The position numbers were made by a program, and so were the translations under genes. Of a DNA stretch of 64,000 nucleotides, positions 44,031 to 56,111 are shown piece by piece (within the stretch, counting starts at the first letter, position 1; each line of letters opens with the position of its first letter). The DNA comes from Moniliophthora roreri (Eukaryota; Basidiomycota; Agaricomycetes; Agaricales; Marasmiaceae), in contig LATX02000254.1 of the NCBI GenBank assembly GCA_001466705.2, forward strand, positions 62,001 through 126,000, given 5' to 3'. Under the pieces are notes generated by a model that saw only the letters and a program-made list of their open reading frames with translations, had not been told where the DNA came from and did no database searches.

Positions 44031-45003
44031 GCACCACCTCATGAGCGGCATTCACTTAGAACTATTTTACGCAGTCCTACTTACAATCGAATAATTTGAT
44101 CACTCCTCCCACATTCTTATCATTGTCACCATGTAAATAGATCGTCAATGTTCACATAATCACTTATTTTCCAGTGCAATCCAAATTCGAGAGTGAAAGC
44201 AAACACGAAGCGAATCCACCGGCTCGGTTGAGCAGTCTCGACGAGTTCAGCGATGCCCTCTGTTGATAGCGACTGGCTACTACTGCCTCCGGACGGCGGT
44301 ATTCAGTCGGTATTTTGTGTGTCCTTCGTAATCTGCTGCTAGCGCTTTCACGCTGACTGACATCCATGCGCACGCAGTCGACGTCTTCCTAGCGACGCCT
44401 CGCCTTATTCGGTGTTACCATAACTCCCTGTGCTCGCGCCATTATTGATGATATTGTGGGGTGCCTTACATTTCGGATAGGATAACCAGACGGTCGATGA
44501 GAATACAATACGACATTCCCGAGTTATCTGGGTCCACAGGAGACAAATGGGAGAAATCAGACGCTGGTCTGGATGTACATGGTCAGTTGATGGGATTCGT
44601 TGGCGGTTCGCATCACTTTCGCTTTGAAGGATCATTACAGGCCAGGGACCAGGGACTTGCGGAACCGCCGCCGTTACTATCATTCATCCTCCCGGAAAGA
44701 GCGGCTTCTGATATCTGAGACCCCAACTTTCCCGAGCCTCCAATACAGAGTCGGACCCCAAGGACTCACCGCGATACCTGATAGCTCCTGTTGAACGTTG
44801 ATACCTGGTTAGTCTCGACTCAAGACTCACTGGCGGACGGATGTCCGAGTTCTGGAAAGAGCTTGATTGTTCGACAATGCTTGCGGATAGATTCACAAAG
44901 GTGAGATATACATGCAGCATTATACACAAATAAGATTTAGTCCACGACGCCCAATGAAAAAATGAACGACAACCCTTGCCCTTTTTGTGCAACACTACCA
45001 TCA
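44031..45003. other. intergenic, no gene seen
   Basis: Frames near 44405-44800 overlap on both strands and have no recognisable similarity. Checked for pheromone precursors on both strands; a minus-strand C-Q-S-A end near 44,355 was rejected because a stop precedes it with no ATG. Confidence 0.4.
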
Positions 45004-45781
45004 CTAAAATTGAACAGCGATACCCAACTGAGCAGCAACGGCCAAAAACGCTTCAATATTACCAGAAAGCGAACCCTGTAGTCCAACCACCACCGTCAAG
45101 AACAAGTGGAGTAATCCACAAACGGATTCAAACAAGTCGGCAAGAATAGCGATGAGAATTTTAATAGTGACGTCGACGCCGGCCTGGAGAATAAACTGGA
45201 CGAGTTCGACGATGATCTGTGTTACGGTTTCAAGTGAGTAAGGCTGAAGTTGTGTGAAGGCGCGCAAAGGAACTGTGCCGTACATCAAGGAAAGCGCAAA
45301 TAGAAGCCCTAATCTCCTCGACGGAATGCCCACCCAGGATAATGTCGATATCAACTTCGGCTTCGACATAAGTCTTGATGGTTTGGTGGGCATGTTTAAT
45401 GTGACCTTTGATCGTGTCGATGTGGGGTTGGATCTTCTCTGGGGTGCATATGTCGTATGTCTCTGCGCGTTCAAGCGTATCAGCGTATGCCCGTTAGATC
45501 ACTAGAAAGGCAGAAATGGCCAGAGGACACTCACTGACGATCTCCACGACCGCCCTGATCTTGACATGCACATCGACGATAACATCGTGGAGATTATGGT
45601 GTTTGGCTTCCTGGCATATATCGTCGCAGCGTCTTTCGAGCGCAACGGGTACTGCATTAGGTTCAGGAATTGGGGCACGAGCTTGGATAGCTAGATTATT
45701 TGGGGTAGGGAATGCATGCGAGAGTGTCGCAAAGGCAAGGAAGAAAGTAAAGATCGACAAGAGAGAGCGCCAAGACTGCAT
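45004..45781 (-). CDS. small secreted protein, function unknown
   Basis: Three exons on the minus strand. Exon 1 starts at 45781 with MQSWRSLLSIFTFFLAFATL-SHA, a clear signal peptide, then a short propeptide-like stretch and RRCDDICQEAKHHNLHDVIV. Exon 2 gives TYDICTPEKIQPHIDTIKGH and a GGHSVEEIRASICAFLD block. Exon 3 begins IIVELVQFILQAGVDVTIKI, has ESVCGLLHLFL and ends AQLGIAVQF. Four cysteines are spread over the mature protein. Alternating hydrophobic helices resemble a widespread group of uncharacterised agaricomycete secreted proteins; that resemblance is from memory. Length about 200 residues. Exon borders: donor near 45535, acceptor near 45461, second intron near 45280-45215. Confidence 0.65.
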
Positions 45782-46284
45782 ATTTACTATGAATATGAAG
45801 AAAAGACCCGATAAAGGAAATTGGTGTTGAGCTTGCTTGCTCACTGGGCTTTTATACCACCCCGTGGTCATTTCTTCCCGCGTCGAGACTTGAGAAATCG
45901 GAAATCGAAGGGATCGGATTTTGGATTAGGCTATCCCGAGCAATTGAGGATTCCACGTTGCACGGACCGAGAACGGTGAACGGCAGGCGAAACGCAAAAC
46001 TGAGGCTACGTGCAAAGTCCGAGTCAGCTACGGGAACAGGGCCAATGATAACGACGAAGAATCTTATTGAAGTGCAGAAGAGCCAGGCCGAACAGGCAGG
46101 GAACAAGCTTGTAGTCGTCTCGATAGTAGAACAAACTGCAAGAGGATAGTGGTGAATTTGACGTTCGAGTTGATCGGCTTCGGACCCGGCCAACTTAGAC
46201 CGAACCGGGACACGTAAGGATCTTCTTTACCGATGTACAATTAGTACGCGTATGTTGAGGAGAACAAGGCACGACGCACGTTAA
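45782..46284. promoter_or_regulatory. upstream region of the secreted protein gene
   Basis: Contains TTTTATA-like sequence about 70 nt before the ATG (plus-strand 45850, GGGCTTTTATACC region). Nothing else supported. Confidence 0.25.
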
Positions 46285-46694
46285 TCAACCAATAATGCAA
46301 ACTTGAAAGAGCATAAGTCTCTGCAACAGAGTGTCCTCCAAAAAAATGGCATCCACGGTTAAGTCGGCTTGGGCTTTTGCCTGTAGTGTATCGTGGGTAT
46401 GATCATGGATGACCGCGGATGTTTTGGACGTGCATTTGACATTGGTCGTATGAGTATGATATGGGAGTTCAGACTCGGAGAAAGTATCATTGGTACCCAC
46501 TGATAGATTCCGCTGGTCGTCTCGCGCTTCAACATTGATACAGCAGCACCGGAGAAAAGAGTTTTGAGCTTGAGCTCGAGGATTCCTGGATTGGGGTGAG
46601 CAGAAATAGCAAGACCGACAGAATGGACTTGGAGTGCCAGGACTGCATTTTGATTAGCGAGTGGTGACTCTGGTGAGGTGAGGCTAAAAGTCAA
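46285..46694 (-). CDS. hypothetical protein, possibly frameshifted or spliced
   Basis: A minus-strand frame starting at 46694 (MTFSLTSPESPLANQNAVLA) runs to TSGIYQWVP, after which the codon pattern continues better in the second frame (SESELPYHTHTTNVKC to the stop at 46285). Either a short intron or a frameshift lies near 46495. No family recognised. Low confidence that it is a gene. Confidence 0.3.
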
Positions 46695-47192
46695 CTCATT
46701 CTCCTCGCAATTTCGTTATCGTCGTCATATTTCAATGAATCACTCGGATTCTGCGTTGCCTTTCGTCCTCCCATTTCCCTAGACAGGACTGCTTAGGTTC
46801 GCTAGCTCGTGAATTCAATTGTTCCCATCGGATACGTGTTTGGCAACGGAGTATATGAGGCACGAGATGGAATGGATAGCGGAGATCTCGAAGGAGCGAG
46901 CCTATCTGAAATCGACTTGCCGATTGAGAGCTGAAGGAAGGTGGCGAATTCTGGGCATAAGTCGATAATTATTTCCTCAGAAAGACAGGTCTCGAGGACA
47001 TACCAGAATACAAGTTCAAAACCCCACTCGGAGCTCCTTGAGCAAGTACGGTGGTGTGCTTCGAAAGCTTCAAATCTTGGAGCGGAAGGTTGCGTTGGTG
47101 CACGTGTCGAGTGTCACTGCTCTTCATCCTCAACCATCATCTTCACCCTTCTCTCTGTTGGATTCCAGTCTAAATTTGCTTCGCAGGTGAGC
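46695..47192. other. region with a diverged repeat shared with 55.5 kb
   Basis: 46980-47130 and 55525-55690 share blocks such as GAAAGACAGG-CTCGAGGACAT and CACTG-TCTTCATCC, with substitutions and indels between. Both may be fragments of one gene or repeat. No intact ORF. Confidence 0.4.
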
Positions 47193-47636
47193 CACCTTTG
47201 GTTCCCACCCAGAACGTCATATTTGATGGGCCAGAAGGGGGACGCCGGTCCATCAGATTTGACGTTAGAATTTTTTTCTGGCCGCACGCGGAAACCACCC
47301 TCGCATATCTCAAATAATTTCGATAGTTTCCCAGTTTGCTCACCAAGTCTTCGAGCTCTCACTGAAGTCCCTCTGCCCTCCCAGCTCGGCATTCCCCGTA
47401 CTGTATGTCGTCACCTTTCTAATTTCCGTCGCTGTCGCCTCGGCGTTGCCCCAACATCAACCGCACAAATAATCAACAGCCGCCCCTTGACATCGAACCA
47501 TCATCAACCCGCTCCAGCCAGTCCCGAGCATCTTTCCCTTTCCAGATTTATCGCCGAGACGTCGAGTGTAGCCTTCTGTCTGCCGTTTTCTAGGATCAGT
47601 AAGTCATACTTCAACTATCCTCTGTGCTGAATTACG
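47193..47636 (+). repeat. inverted repeat, left arm
   Basis: Nearly identical, in reverse orientation, to 50087-50538. A frame across it (ATG 46941) includes SHISNNFDSFPVCSPSLRAL and SRFIAETSSVAFCLPFSRIS, followed by a GT donor-like site at about 47600. The same residues appear in the right arm on the minus strand. Whether this is coding or regulatory is unknown. Confidence 0.8.
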
Positions 47637-50086
47637 TGAACTGCAGTCTACATATTTCTTTTGATCATTGCAGCCTCGTTTGATAATTTGGAGGTGATTT
47701 TCGCCTCGTTCACGGACACTTTAACTCGGGAACTTGAGGCTCGGGATGTCAGGATGAGTGCTGGTGATCGGAATGTTGAGCTTCCACATGGCTAAATGAG
47801 TAATGAGGTGAGGTGCACATTTGCCACCAATAGTCAAATACAACACTCAGCATGTCATTTCGTTCCAGCTCAAGTCTTCATTTGGCTTTACATTTGGGAA
47901 GGAACGAAGTTGAGACACAGCGTCGAAGTTGGGAAGTGTTGGCTAGTCGTCCTACTATCCCATACGCCCAAATCTGCTGTTGAGCTAAAGCTATGGTGAG
48001 CATGGCTTCAAATTACTGTTCCGGTAGCTACTGACGCCGGACCTTTCAAAGGAATCAGCTGTGATCCTCAATGTACTTGCTCTGGTCCCTTGATGCAGCG
48101 CTAGGCAGCATCGGTGTCGCAGGCTCTTTGTTGTTGTCCAGACACTTGAAAGTTCATGCAATAGGTACAGCTGCTTCGCCATTCTCAACGGTGATTGGAC
48201 AGAACTACCTTTTTCAAACCCGCATTCATATTGGGTGTCCAAGTTTGCGGTTACGTCGGATGTAATCTGACACCAAGACAGCCGCCGCTTCAAATGGATT
48301 CTGGTGTTACTTAGTCGTGAGTTATTTATCTTTACCCATATCTTCTAGCGCTACATGGCTCACTCCATAGAATTTGCAGAAACACCAGTTGAATTTACCT
48401 AGAGCACTCAGGAGCTCATGACGTAGATCGCACCATGAGTGTCGCCATAGACAACAATGCATGTAAAATGAACTACAGTGTAGGGCTTTAGAATTACATA
48501 TATATGAAGAGGAAATCATAAATATCACGTATTGAATCAAATTGAGCTTCGTACGACAAGGCATTACTGTATTAAGATGCAAGTGCAGAACTTCACATCG
48601 GACATCTCGGAATCATACCCAAAATCCAAAGAAATATTCACCTATCATCCAACAGTCATTGTAATGCTTTGAAACCTGGGATATAAGCTCAGGGAGCGCC
48701 TATGAGCCCTTAGTGGCAATATCTCGTCAATTGAAAAGGTAAGGATTTTTGGTCCTATGGATGGGCAAGTCATAACGATGTTATTAAGTGCATATTGAAT
48801 GATCCTACTCATCGACGAGCGAAATATTATCTGGAATGGACCAAAGCAGTCCCAAAATTTGCCACACGCTTGAATCAGAGTCTTTCAAGACATTCAAAGC
48901 GTTTCCCGAGAAATAGAGGGAGTGTAATAGGTAAATAATTTTATCGGAGAGGTGTGTGATGATGCGTGGTGATGCATGGTGATCAAGTCCTTAAGGCGTT
49001 AACACTCTCGAGGGTATGCATCTTGTCCCCTTGCATAAATTGGGGTTGGTTCATGCTTAAATAGTGTACACGCTACTTTTGAACTGTTACCAGTGCGCGG
49101 CAACATTAGATGTCTGTGCCACCGTTCAAGTGATTCTGATGTGGTGAGCGCAGTGATATCACATATGTGATCCAACCAAATTGGCAAAGTTTCCACAGTG
49201 CATAATAGACAGTAGAGCATACAATGTAAATTGGAATGAATTGTCTACATGTTGCCAGTGCCTACCCGTTCATTCCATTTCTACCTTAAATACAGTTTAT
49301 TTTTACAGCCCAAACTCCAAAGTCCCCCTCCCCAATTGCCTATCCAACTCTAACATTTGGACTGAACTAAAAGGTACCGCAGTTCTTGTGGGAATGAATC
49401 TAGCTGCGTACCGAACATTGAGCCTTTCAGTATACAGAACTTATCAAGAACACGTACCTGTGAGAGAGCTGAAGGAGTGGTGGCCTTGTCGACCAGACCA
49501 CGGAACACAGAGCTGAGCACTAAAGTTAGTTGGTAAACTCGTCTTAATTCAGCCACGTACTTGCGTCTAGATCAGTAGACCCACATCAAGGGGCAATCAG
49601 GAAACGCCGCCAGTGAGCGTGGTGCGCATGCTTGAAAGTGTCATTGGCACCTTGGGGGAAAGGCTATACTGGTACACAGAGACTAGACTGTCAAAAATCA
49701 TGTAAATAACTCCCCACCCATGTAGCAGCATAACCAGTGCTTACTCTGGATTTCCGGTAGATTGACGAGTTCTGAAATCTTGGTTCAAGTATCATGGAAA
49801 TGCGTGATGGTTCTTGAGACCAGAGCGGGTGTGAATATGAACTTTCTCTCTTCAGTTATAGCACGATCATTTCTTTTACTATCTGAGGAGCGTCAGAACA
49901 ACTTTGATGCTTTAAATGTAATTGTATACGCACCAGATCATAAGTCATATGGGCGCAGAGCATACCGCGGTATCCCTTGGCTTTACCCGACCAACTGATT
50001 CCTTTTCCGAACCCGACCAGTCTGATCCAGCGTCAAACTGGTGCCATCCCTACACCTAAGTTGAGGACCAAGGACTGTTTTACGAA
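47637..50086. other. spacer between inverted repeat arms, no gene seen
   Basis: About 2.45 kb with only short frames on both strands. AT content is higher than in the arms. No repeat or RNA gene recognised. Confidence 0.4.
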
Positions 50087-50538
50087 ATAATTCGGCACAG
50101 AGGACATCACATAGTTGAAGTATGACTTACTGATCCTAGAAAACGGCAGACAGAAGGCTACACTCGACGTCTCGGCGATAAATCTGGAAAGGGAAAGATG
50201 CTCGGGACTGGCTGGAGCGGGTTGATGATGGTTCGATGTCAAGAGGCGGCTGTTGATGAGTATTTGTGCGGTTGATGTTGGGACAACGCCGAGGCGACAG
50301 CGACGGAATTAGAAAGGTGACGACATACAGTACGGGGAATGCCGAGCTGGGAGGGCAGAGGGACTTCAGTGAGAGCTCGAAGACTTGGTGAGCAAACTGG
50401 GAAACTATCGAAATTATTTGAGATATGCGAGGGTGGTTTCCGCGTGCGGCCAGAAAAAAATTCTAACGTCAAATCTGATGGACCGGCGTCCCCCTTCTGG
50501 CCCATCAAATATGACGTTCTGGGTGGGAACCAAAGGTG
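50087..50538 (-). repeat. inverted repeat, right arm
   Basis: Reverse complement of 47193-47636 with few differences: an extra GTGATGT near 50104 and a small indel near 50258 that shifts the shared frame. High similarity implies a recent inverted duplication or gene conversion. Confidence 0.8.
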
Positions 50539-50860
50539 AGGTGAGCGATTTCTTTCCAAACAATTCGTTGCTCACTTTAACTGACCTACATCTAGCTATA
50601 GAAAACAGTTAAAAACAAATCGCATAGATGTTTATGATCAGGTTTTCCCAGCGGTTTTCAGCCTCTTCTCCCTCTTCTACCACCCCGATCTTCACCTCCG
50701 AGTCCACTCTTACTCACCATGGAGAAAGCCGAGCTAGAAAGTGATATTCGTAGACCGGGAAAGCGGCCTCGTACCTTCTTCGCCCACCGCTAACAACAAA
50801 GCGCGATCGAATCCCTTTGCCAGCTGGTAGGAAACGGAGTAGAGACTGTAGAGCTGTATG

Positions 50861-50877
50861 TCTCTCTCTCTCTCTCT
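50861..50877. repeat. (TC)n microsatellite
   Basis: Uninterrupted TC dinucleotide run of 17 nt in otherwise unremarkable sequence. Confidence 0.9.
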
Positions 50878-52217
50878 GAACGAAGAGTGTTGGGCTGCTG
50901 CTGAGAATGGCTCTTGTTCGGAGAGCTGGTGCTATAAGCGACGGAGAGGTATGAAAATAGTTATCTTTGGGGATTTTGAGTTACGTGCGTGTTTCTGTTC
51001 TTTGTATGAGGTGGACCTGTGCTGACTTTTTACCTTGCATACTCAATTGATACCTGACACAAAAACGCAACATCAACAGGTTCTGTAAACGTATACCCTC
51101 ATCATCATGCGTTATGAAGAACAGCGAAGCATCTGTGGTCTGGAAGTTTGATGGGTCAGGTCGAGGAGATAGATGCGGAATCAACCTTTGACAGGCAAGT
51201 CCTTTCTGCCTCGATTTGCAATAGCTTACAAACCACGGAATAGCTTGGGAGAACATTTCGCCCTTCAAATTATACCAATCACGAATCAAATGTGCTACCT
51301 AATAACATTAGTCGCCATTATGCCGTTACTCCCCCAGCGCTAAAGGAGGCTGCAGCGGTTCGAGTAGGAACAAGATGCTGAGGAAGATGAAGAAGAGTGT
51401 ATACGACGGGAAGAAAGAAGGACGAGTAGTAGTGGTGTTACTTGGGTAGGAGGAAGGACGAGAGGGTGGTGTCGCGTGCGCTACCTTGGGTTGCGAAAAG
51501 ACGAAGAACGAGTAAGACAGTTGTGGTTCGTTGTATTGAAGGTGTACACATTGCGTATTCTTGGTTCCGAATGTTGTTGGACGGGTTCGCGACGCGCATT
51601 TTCTCAAAGTCATGACCTCGATCTCACCTTCACTAGCAATAGCTCAAATGACTCGGCGCTTGGAATCCCTTAGAAGGCCTCATTTGGCCCATTTGGGCGC
51701 TAGAAATGGCAGAGTACGAGTTCATTTTGCTCCCGGCATAACGTCATTGAACACCAAGACCTTATGACGCGCTTTGGAGCAAAAAAATGATTTGGTACGA
51801 TTGTGGCGCTCGGCCATTTTTTGAGTCAAGGCAGCAGTGCATCTAGGGATTCTTGCTCATACCGGGCCAATGCTAGTCGGGCCTAGCCCACCAGAAGAAA
51901 CCCCAGCTGCAGGCTGAGTCTGGGGACATGCAACGGTACAGGAGCTTCTACCAAAAAAAGGTGCAAATTCAGTTCAACGGCTACCCGGAATGTAAATTTG
52001 ATCTGATTTTGCACAAACGTAGCAATGATTCAGAGTGCACCTCTTCGTGCCGTCGTGATGGGTGGAAATTCTGGACAAAATAACTAGTGAGGTCAGAGGT
52101 CGTCGTCACTGTGACGCACCATTGTGTAAATCTTCTATGTGGCTAAGTTCAGCAGCAACTTGAACTCATCGCATCGAATAAATTGACTTTTGATCAGACG
52201 TGTTGATTTTCCGTATT
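50878..52217. other. intergenic, no convincing gene
   Basis: A minus-strand frame 51326-51613 ends in a hydrophobic stretch (LFFIFLSILFLLEPLQPPLA) but has no recognised family and no supporting context. From about 51950 the sequence resembles 53085-53300, the upstream region of the paralogous gene below. Confidence 0.4.
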
Positions 52218-52849
52218 ATGCCTTCCTCCTCCTCCTCCTTCTCTTCCTCCTCCCTCAATGCAATCACAGAGGCTGAGAGATCTAGTTCAGTGACTATAAG
52301 CTCATTGACGTCACCTCTCGTTTGTCATTACCCTTGCCTTTCTACTCAACCGACTATTGGCATATGTCAAGATCGACCGCTTGGACACTCTGATATCGGG
52401 TCTAAATGAGGTTATCATGGACATACGAGGAGAAGTCCCCCTGCGACCTGCATCTGAAGATCGCTTCAGGAATGTCATTTCTCGGTATGGATCTCACCAT
52501 GTAATCTGATTACTGAATGATTTCTCTAATCAACTCTCTTCAATAGACTCGAGGACCGCATATCCAAATTCAAACATCGCTACTATTCGATTGATAGAGC
52601 TTCATGGAAGCGTTATTTATGCTTCTTCATGTGGTCTCGATGGAAAGAGCCAGTTGCTATACATTGGGCAGCGGGAAAGATTAGACGGGAAATATTGGTA
52701 CGCGTTGCTTAATCACTCAAGCGCCCGATACGGACACTGATTGGTCTTCAACACAGGCAGAAGTTGAAGCGGAGAAATTTGCTCTCAATACCTATCTGGC
52801 GTCGCGCCAACAGGCTACCTTGGATTTCGTTCCTTATCGGCTGGAATGA
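52218..52849 (+). pseudogene. small membrane protein, copy A, frameshifted
   Basis: ATG 52218 begins MPSSSSSFSSSSLNAITEAE. After ISSLTSP the frame breaks: the transmembrane block FVITLAFLLNRLLAYVKIDR follows in another frame, whereas copy B reads through. Exon 2 (LEDRISKFKHRYYSIDRASW) and exon 3 (AEVEAEKFALNTYLASRQQA) are preserved with normal splice signals. One indel near 52318 explains the break. Tandem paralogue of copy B about 1.1 kb downstream. Confidence 0.6.
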
Positions 52850-53311
52850 CAGTTATACCCAACCGTGCATTTACATTCAACATATCTTTTCATTTCTTTG
52901 TATGCATGATAGGCACATAATATATAAGGGTGGGATTGGCTGCTGGAGCCTTAATGCTGTTGATGCGCTTCTCTCGAAATATCTATTCACGTCTTTGGTA
53001 CGTATGGCGCGTGATGCATATCACGCCCTGGGAAAAGGCCTCGAGTCACGATGTCGCAGTCAGGTTTTCAAGCCAAACAGTGATGTAACAATCCGGTGCA
53101 ATTCGCCCGGAAAGTACACAAATTCAGCTCGGCGGTCATCCGGCATGTAAACTTAGTCTGATTTCGCACAGATTGTGGGTGCATCTCTTCGTGCCGTCGT
53201 GACGGATGGGACTTTGGACAAAATAACCTCTTTCTGGGCGAAAAGCTGTTGAGGTCCGTTTGCCAAGAGAATAACCCCCATAGCTCAACAGCTTTTTTGC
53301 CATCTATTAAA

Positions 53312-53961
53312 ATGATCTTTGACGCGTTGATTTTCCGTACTATGCCTACCTCCTCCTCGTCCTCCACCTCTTCCTTGCCCCTCGATGGAATCGCACTAGC
53401 TGAGAGTTGTAGCTCAGTGGCTATAAGCTCATCAACCTTGACCTTTGTTGTCATCACCACCCTTGCTCTTCTACTCAACCGACTACTGGCATATGTCAAA
53501 ATCGACCGCTTGGACACTCTGATATCGGGTGTACACGACGTCATCACGGATGTGCGGAAAAAAATTCCCCTACGACATGCATCGGAGGATCGCTTCAAGA
53601 ATGTCATTCACCAGTATGGATCCACGTTGTGCAGTCTGTTTATTGAGTACTAATCAACCTTCCCCATAGGCTCGAGGACCGTATATCCAAATTTAAACAT
53701 CGCCACTATTCGATTGATAGAGCTCCATGGAGGATCTATTTATGCTTCTTCCTGTGGTCTCGATGGAAAGAGCCAGTTGCTATACAATGGGCAGCAGGAA
53801 AGATTAGACGGGAAATATTGGTACGTGTTGCTTTAATCGTTCAAGCGCCCGATATGGACACTGATTGGCCTTCGATGCAGGCGGAAGCTGAAGCAGAGAA
53901 ACTTGCTTTCAATACCTATCTGGAGCTGCGCTCGCAGACTACCTTGAATTCCACTGCATAA
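53312..53961 (+). CDS. small membrane protein, copy B, unknown function
   Basis: Three exons. Exon 1 MIFDALIFRTMPTSSSSSTS, then a hydrophobic helix (TFVVITTLALLLNRLLA) and a charged stretch YVKIDRLDTLISGVHDVITD-VRKKIPLR. Exon 2 LEDRISKFKHRHYSIDRAPW ... FFLWSRWKEPVAIQWAAGKI. Exon 3 AEAEAEKLAFNTYLELRSQT. About 180 residues; one membrane segment followed by amphipathic, coiled-coil-like helices. A possible start at 53342 also exists. Family not recognised. The surrounding sequence, including the shared AGGGCGTGA/CCCTGGGAAA 3' flank, is duplicated with copy A. Confidence 0.6.
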
Positions 53962-56111
53962 CAGTTATATCTGACTGTGCATCTACATACTATATATCTT
54001 TTCGCTTCTTATACGTGCAACAGGCGCATACATTGTATTCCATGAAACCAAATGTTTGTCAATATGTTTTGTAGTTAGTTTTGTATGTTTCCTAGTGCTC
54101 TCAGTATACATATTCACGTTTTCGACACGTATGGGCACGCGATACATGTCGACGCGCGTTCGACGCGCCCTGGGAAAAAACCCGTTATGTCATGGCGTGA
54201 TCGCAATGTGATCGTTCCGTGGTCTGCAGCTTGCCATTGATTTTTTGGGGATGCCAAAGATACCTTTTACTCCTACATCTCATCCTGACCGTAACCGTTT
54301 CCGTCAAGATTAGGCTGCAAAGGGATTGAAAGATAGCCAGCAAAACAGGTCAAGGAATGATCTTTTATTTGTCAACAGTCGGGTTTGGGTCTGGAAACTT
54401 TCGAACAGCGGTCGGCATGGGTTGTTCTTCCATCTCTGATAGCCTCTATACTCACCGTTATTCCGGTCTCAGAAAAACAGTGAAGGAACGATCTCTCACA
54501 ACCACTCAAACTAGATCATTCCCTCACATACCTTGACCCATAACAGCTACGTCATCGCTAACCATCCTCGCTTTGAGGAGCGAAGCTTATGCTGTTTTCA
54601 ATTCTTATATGAGGAGGAAGTACCCATTGATCAGAGAGCCTAAGGGTACCCAGGTGTGCTATACCTATCATTCCACGTATTCTAGCCTGAAACAACTGAC
54701 TTGCAGGCCCACAACCCAACGACGGTAATCCACCCTTGGCATCTTCGGGACTGCGACTGCGATGATGGGACGAGATGCGGGGAAGTGGCTGCGGCATTGC
54801 CTAGGCAAGGTACGTGTGCATCACTCAAGTTTTGGCCTTAACTGAATCGTGATCTCCGATGCCAGGCTGTCTCTTTGGTATTCGTCCACCTCATCGTTCA
54901 ATCTAAACCCTCATCCCCATGCTCACTCGACCGGCCACTGCTACTTCCTCGATACAACGCAGCTAGCGGACGTGGGTACGGTCTAACCAGCACTGCGAGT
55001 TGGTATCGCAGTAAACCTGTAACTGGCCGCTAGCAACGAGCAAGACCTACTCGGTTGCGTGTCACGTAGGAGCGTGTCATGTCACAGGCCTACTATCGCA
55101 GCGTTACCCATCATCAGTTGGGGAATGCGATTCCGCCGTTACTCTCCCAATCAGTGGAGGTAGCGGCGGATTTAAGTAGGAACGAGAAAATGAGAAGGGT
55201 TAAAGAGAGTCTAGGTGACGGAGAGGGAGAGCGGTGGGCGATAGGAGGAAGCGGAGAGGTGTTGAGTGCATTTGCTTAGACCTTGAGTGTTGGATGGTTG
55301 CGAAATGACCGCTGGCAGGACGAATAAAGGAGAGCGAAAAGTTTTTTGTTCTCTGTATTGATAGCATTACTCAGATAGAATGTAGATGCGCAAAGCAGAT
55401 GAATGTTTGCTATCCAACTCTTGGGCGCGGAACCGGTGCGGCGGGCGCCTGACAACTTGACCTTGATCATTCACCATCGATACCTCGCACTCCATTTCAC
55501 CCACGGCGATTTCCAGGTTCCTTGTCAGAAAGACAGGCCTCGAGGACATCGAAATCCAAACTTAGAATTTCTATCCGGAGCTCATTAAGTACTATGATGC
55601 TTCAAGTCTTCCAGTGAAATTAATGATGAACGCTTGTGAGAAGACTGCGTTGGTCTATGTATCCGACAAACGTCACTGTTCTTCATCCCCGACCTAGAGT
55701 TGATAAGATGTAAGTTGAAGCAGAGGATCTTTCTCAAGGGACAGCTGCAGAGTGCTACCAGGGAAGAACAGATCGAATATCAGCCCCTGGCACTGAGCGC
55801 TGAGCAATCATCTACCAGTGAACGTCATGGAAGATCAATTGACGTTTGGCCTATACTTGGTTCAATGGGGGCCCAACAGTAATTGAGAGGCGCGGCATAA
55901 AACAAGCACAATACTTTCCAAATTCGCTAAGCTGAAAAGGTGGACATTCAAATTTCAAGGGCCACTAGATGATTGACGCCAACCCGATGCGCAGGATTGA
56001 TATTTAAGTATGACTGTATTAGAGCTATAACGGCAGTATTCAATGGTCTGGCGGTGCCAAATCAAGCAAACGTACTGATACACGATTGCCCTCACTACAA
56101 GTGCTCAGAGG
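53962..56111. other. intergenic, no convincing gene
   Basis: Contains the 3' flank of copy B up to about 54180, then unrecognised sequence. At 55525-55690 lies a diverged copy of the 46980-47130 repeat. Short frames at 54558 and 55079 have no recognised similarity. Confidence 0.4.

Noticed and set aside
44350..44400. Minus-strand Cys-Gln-Ser-Ala-stop as a pheromone CaaX end
   Set aside because: Upstream stop and no start codon; Gln-Ser is not an aliphatic pair.
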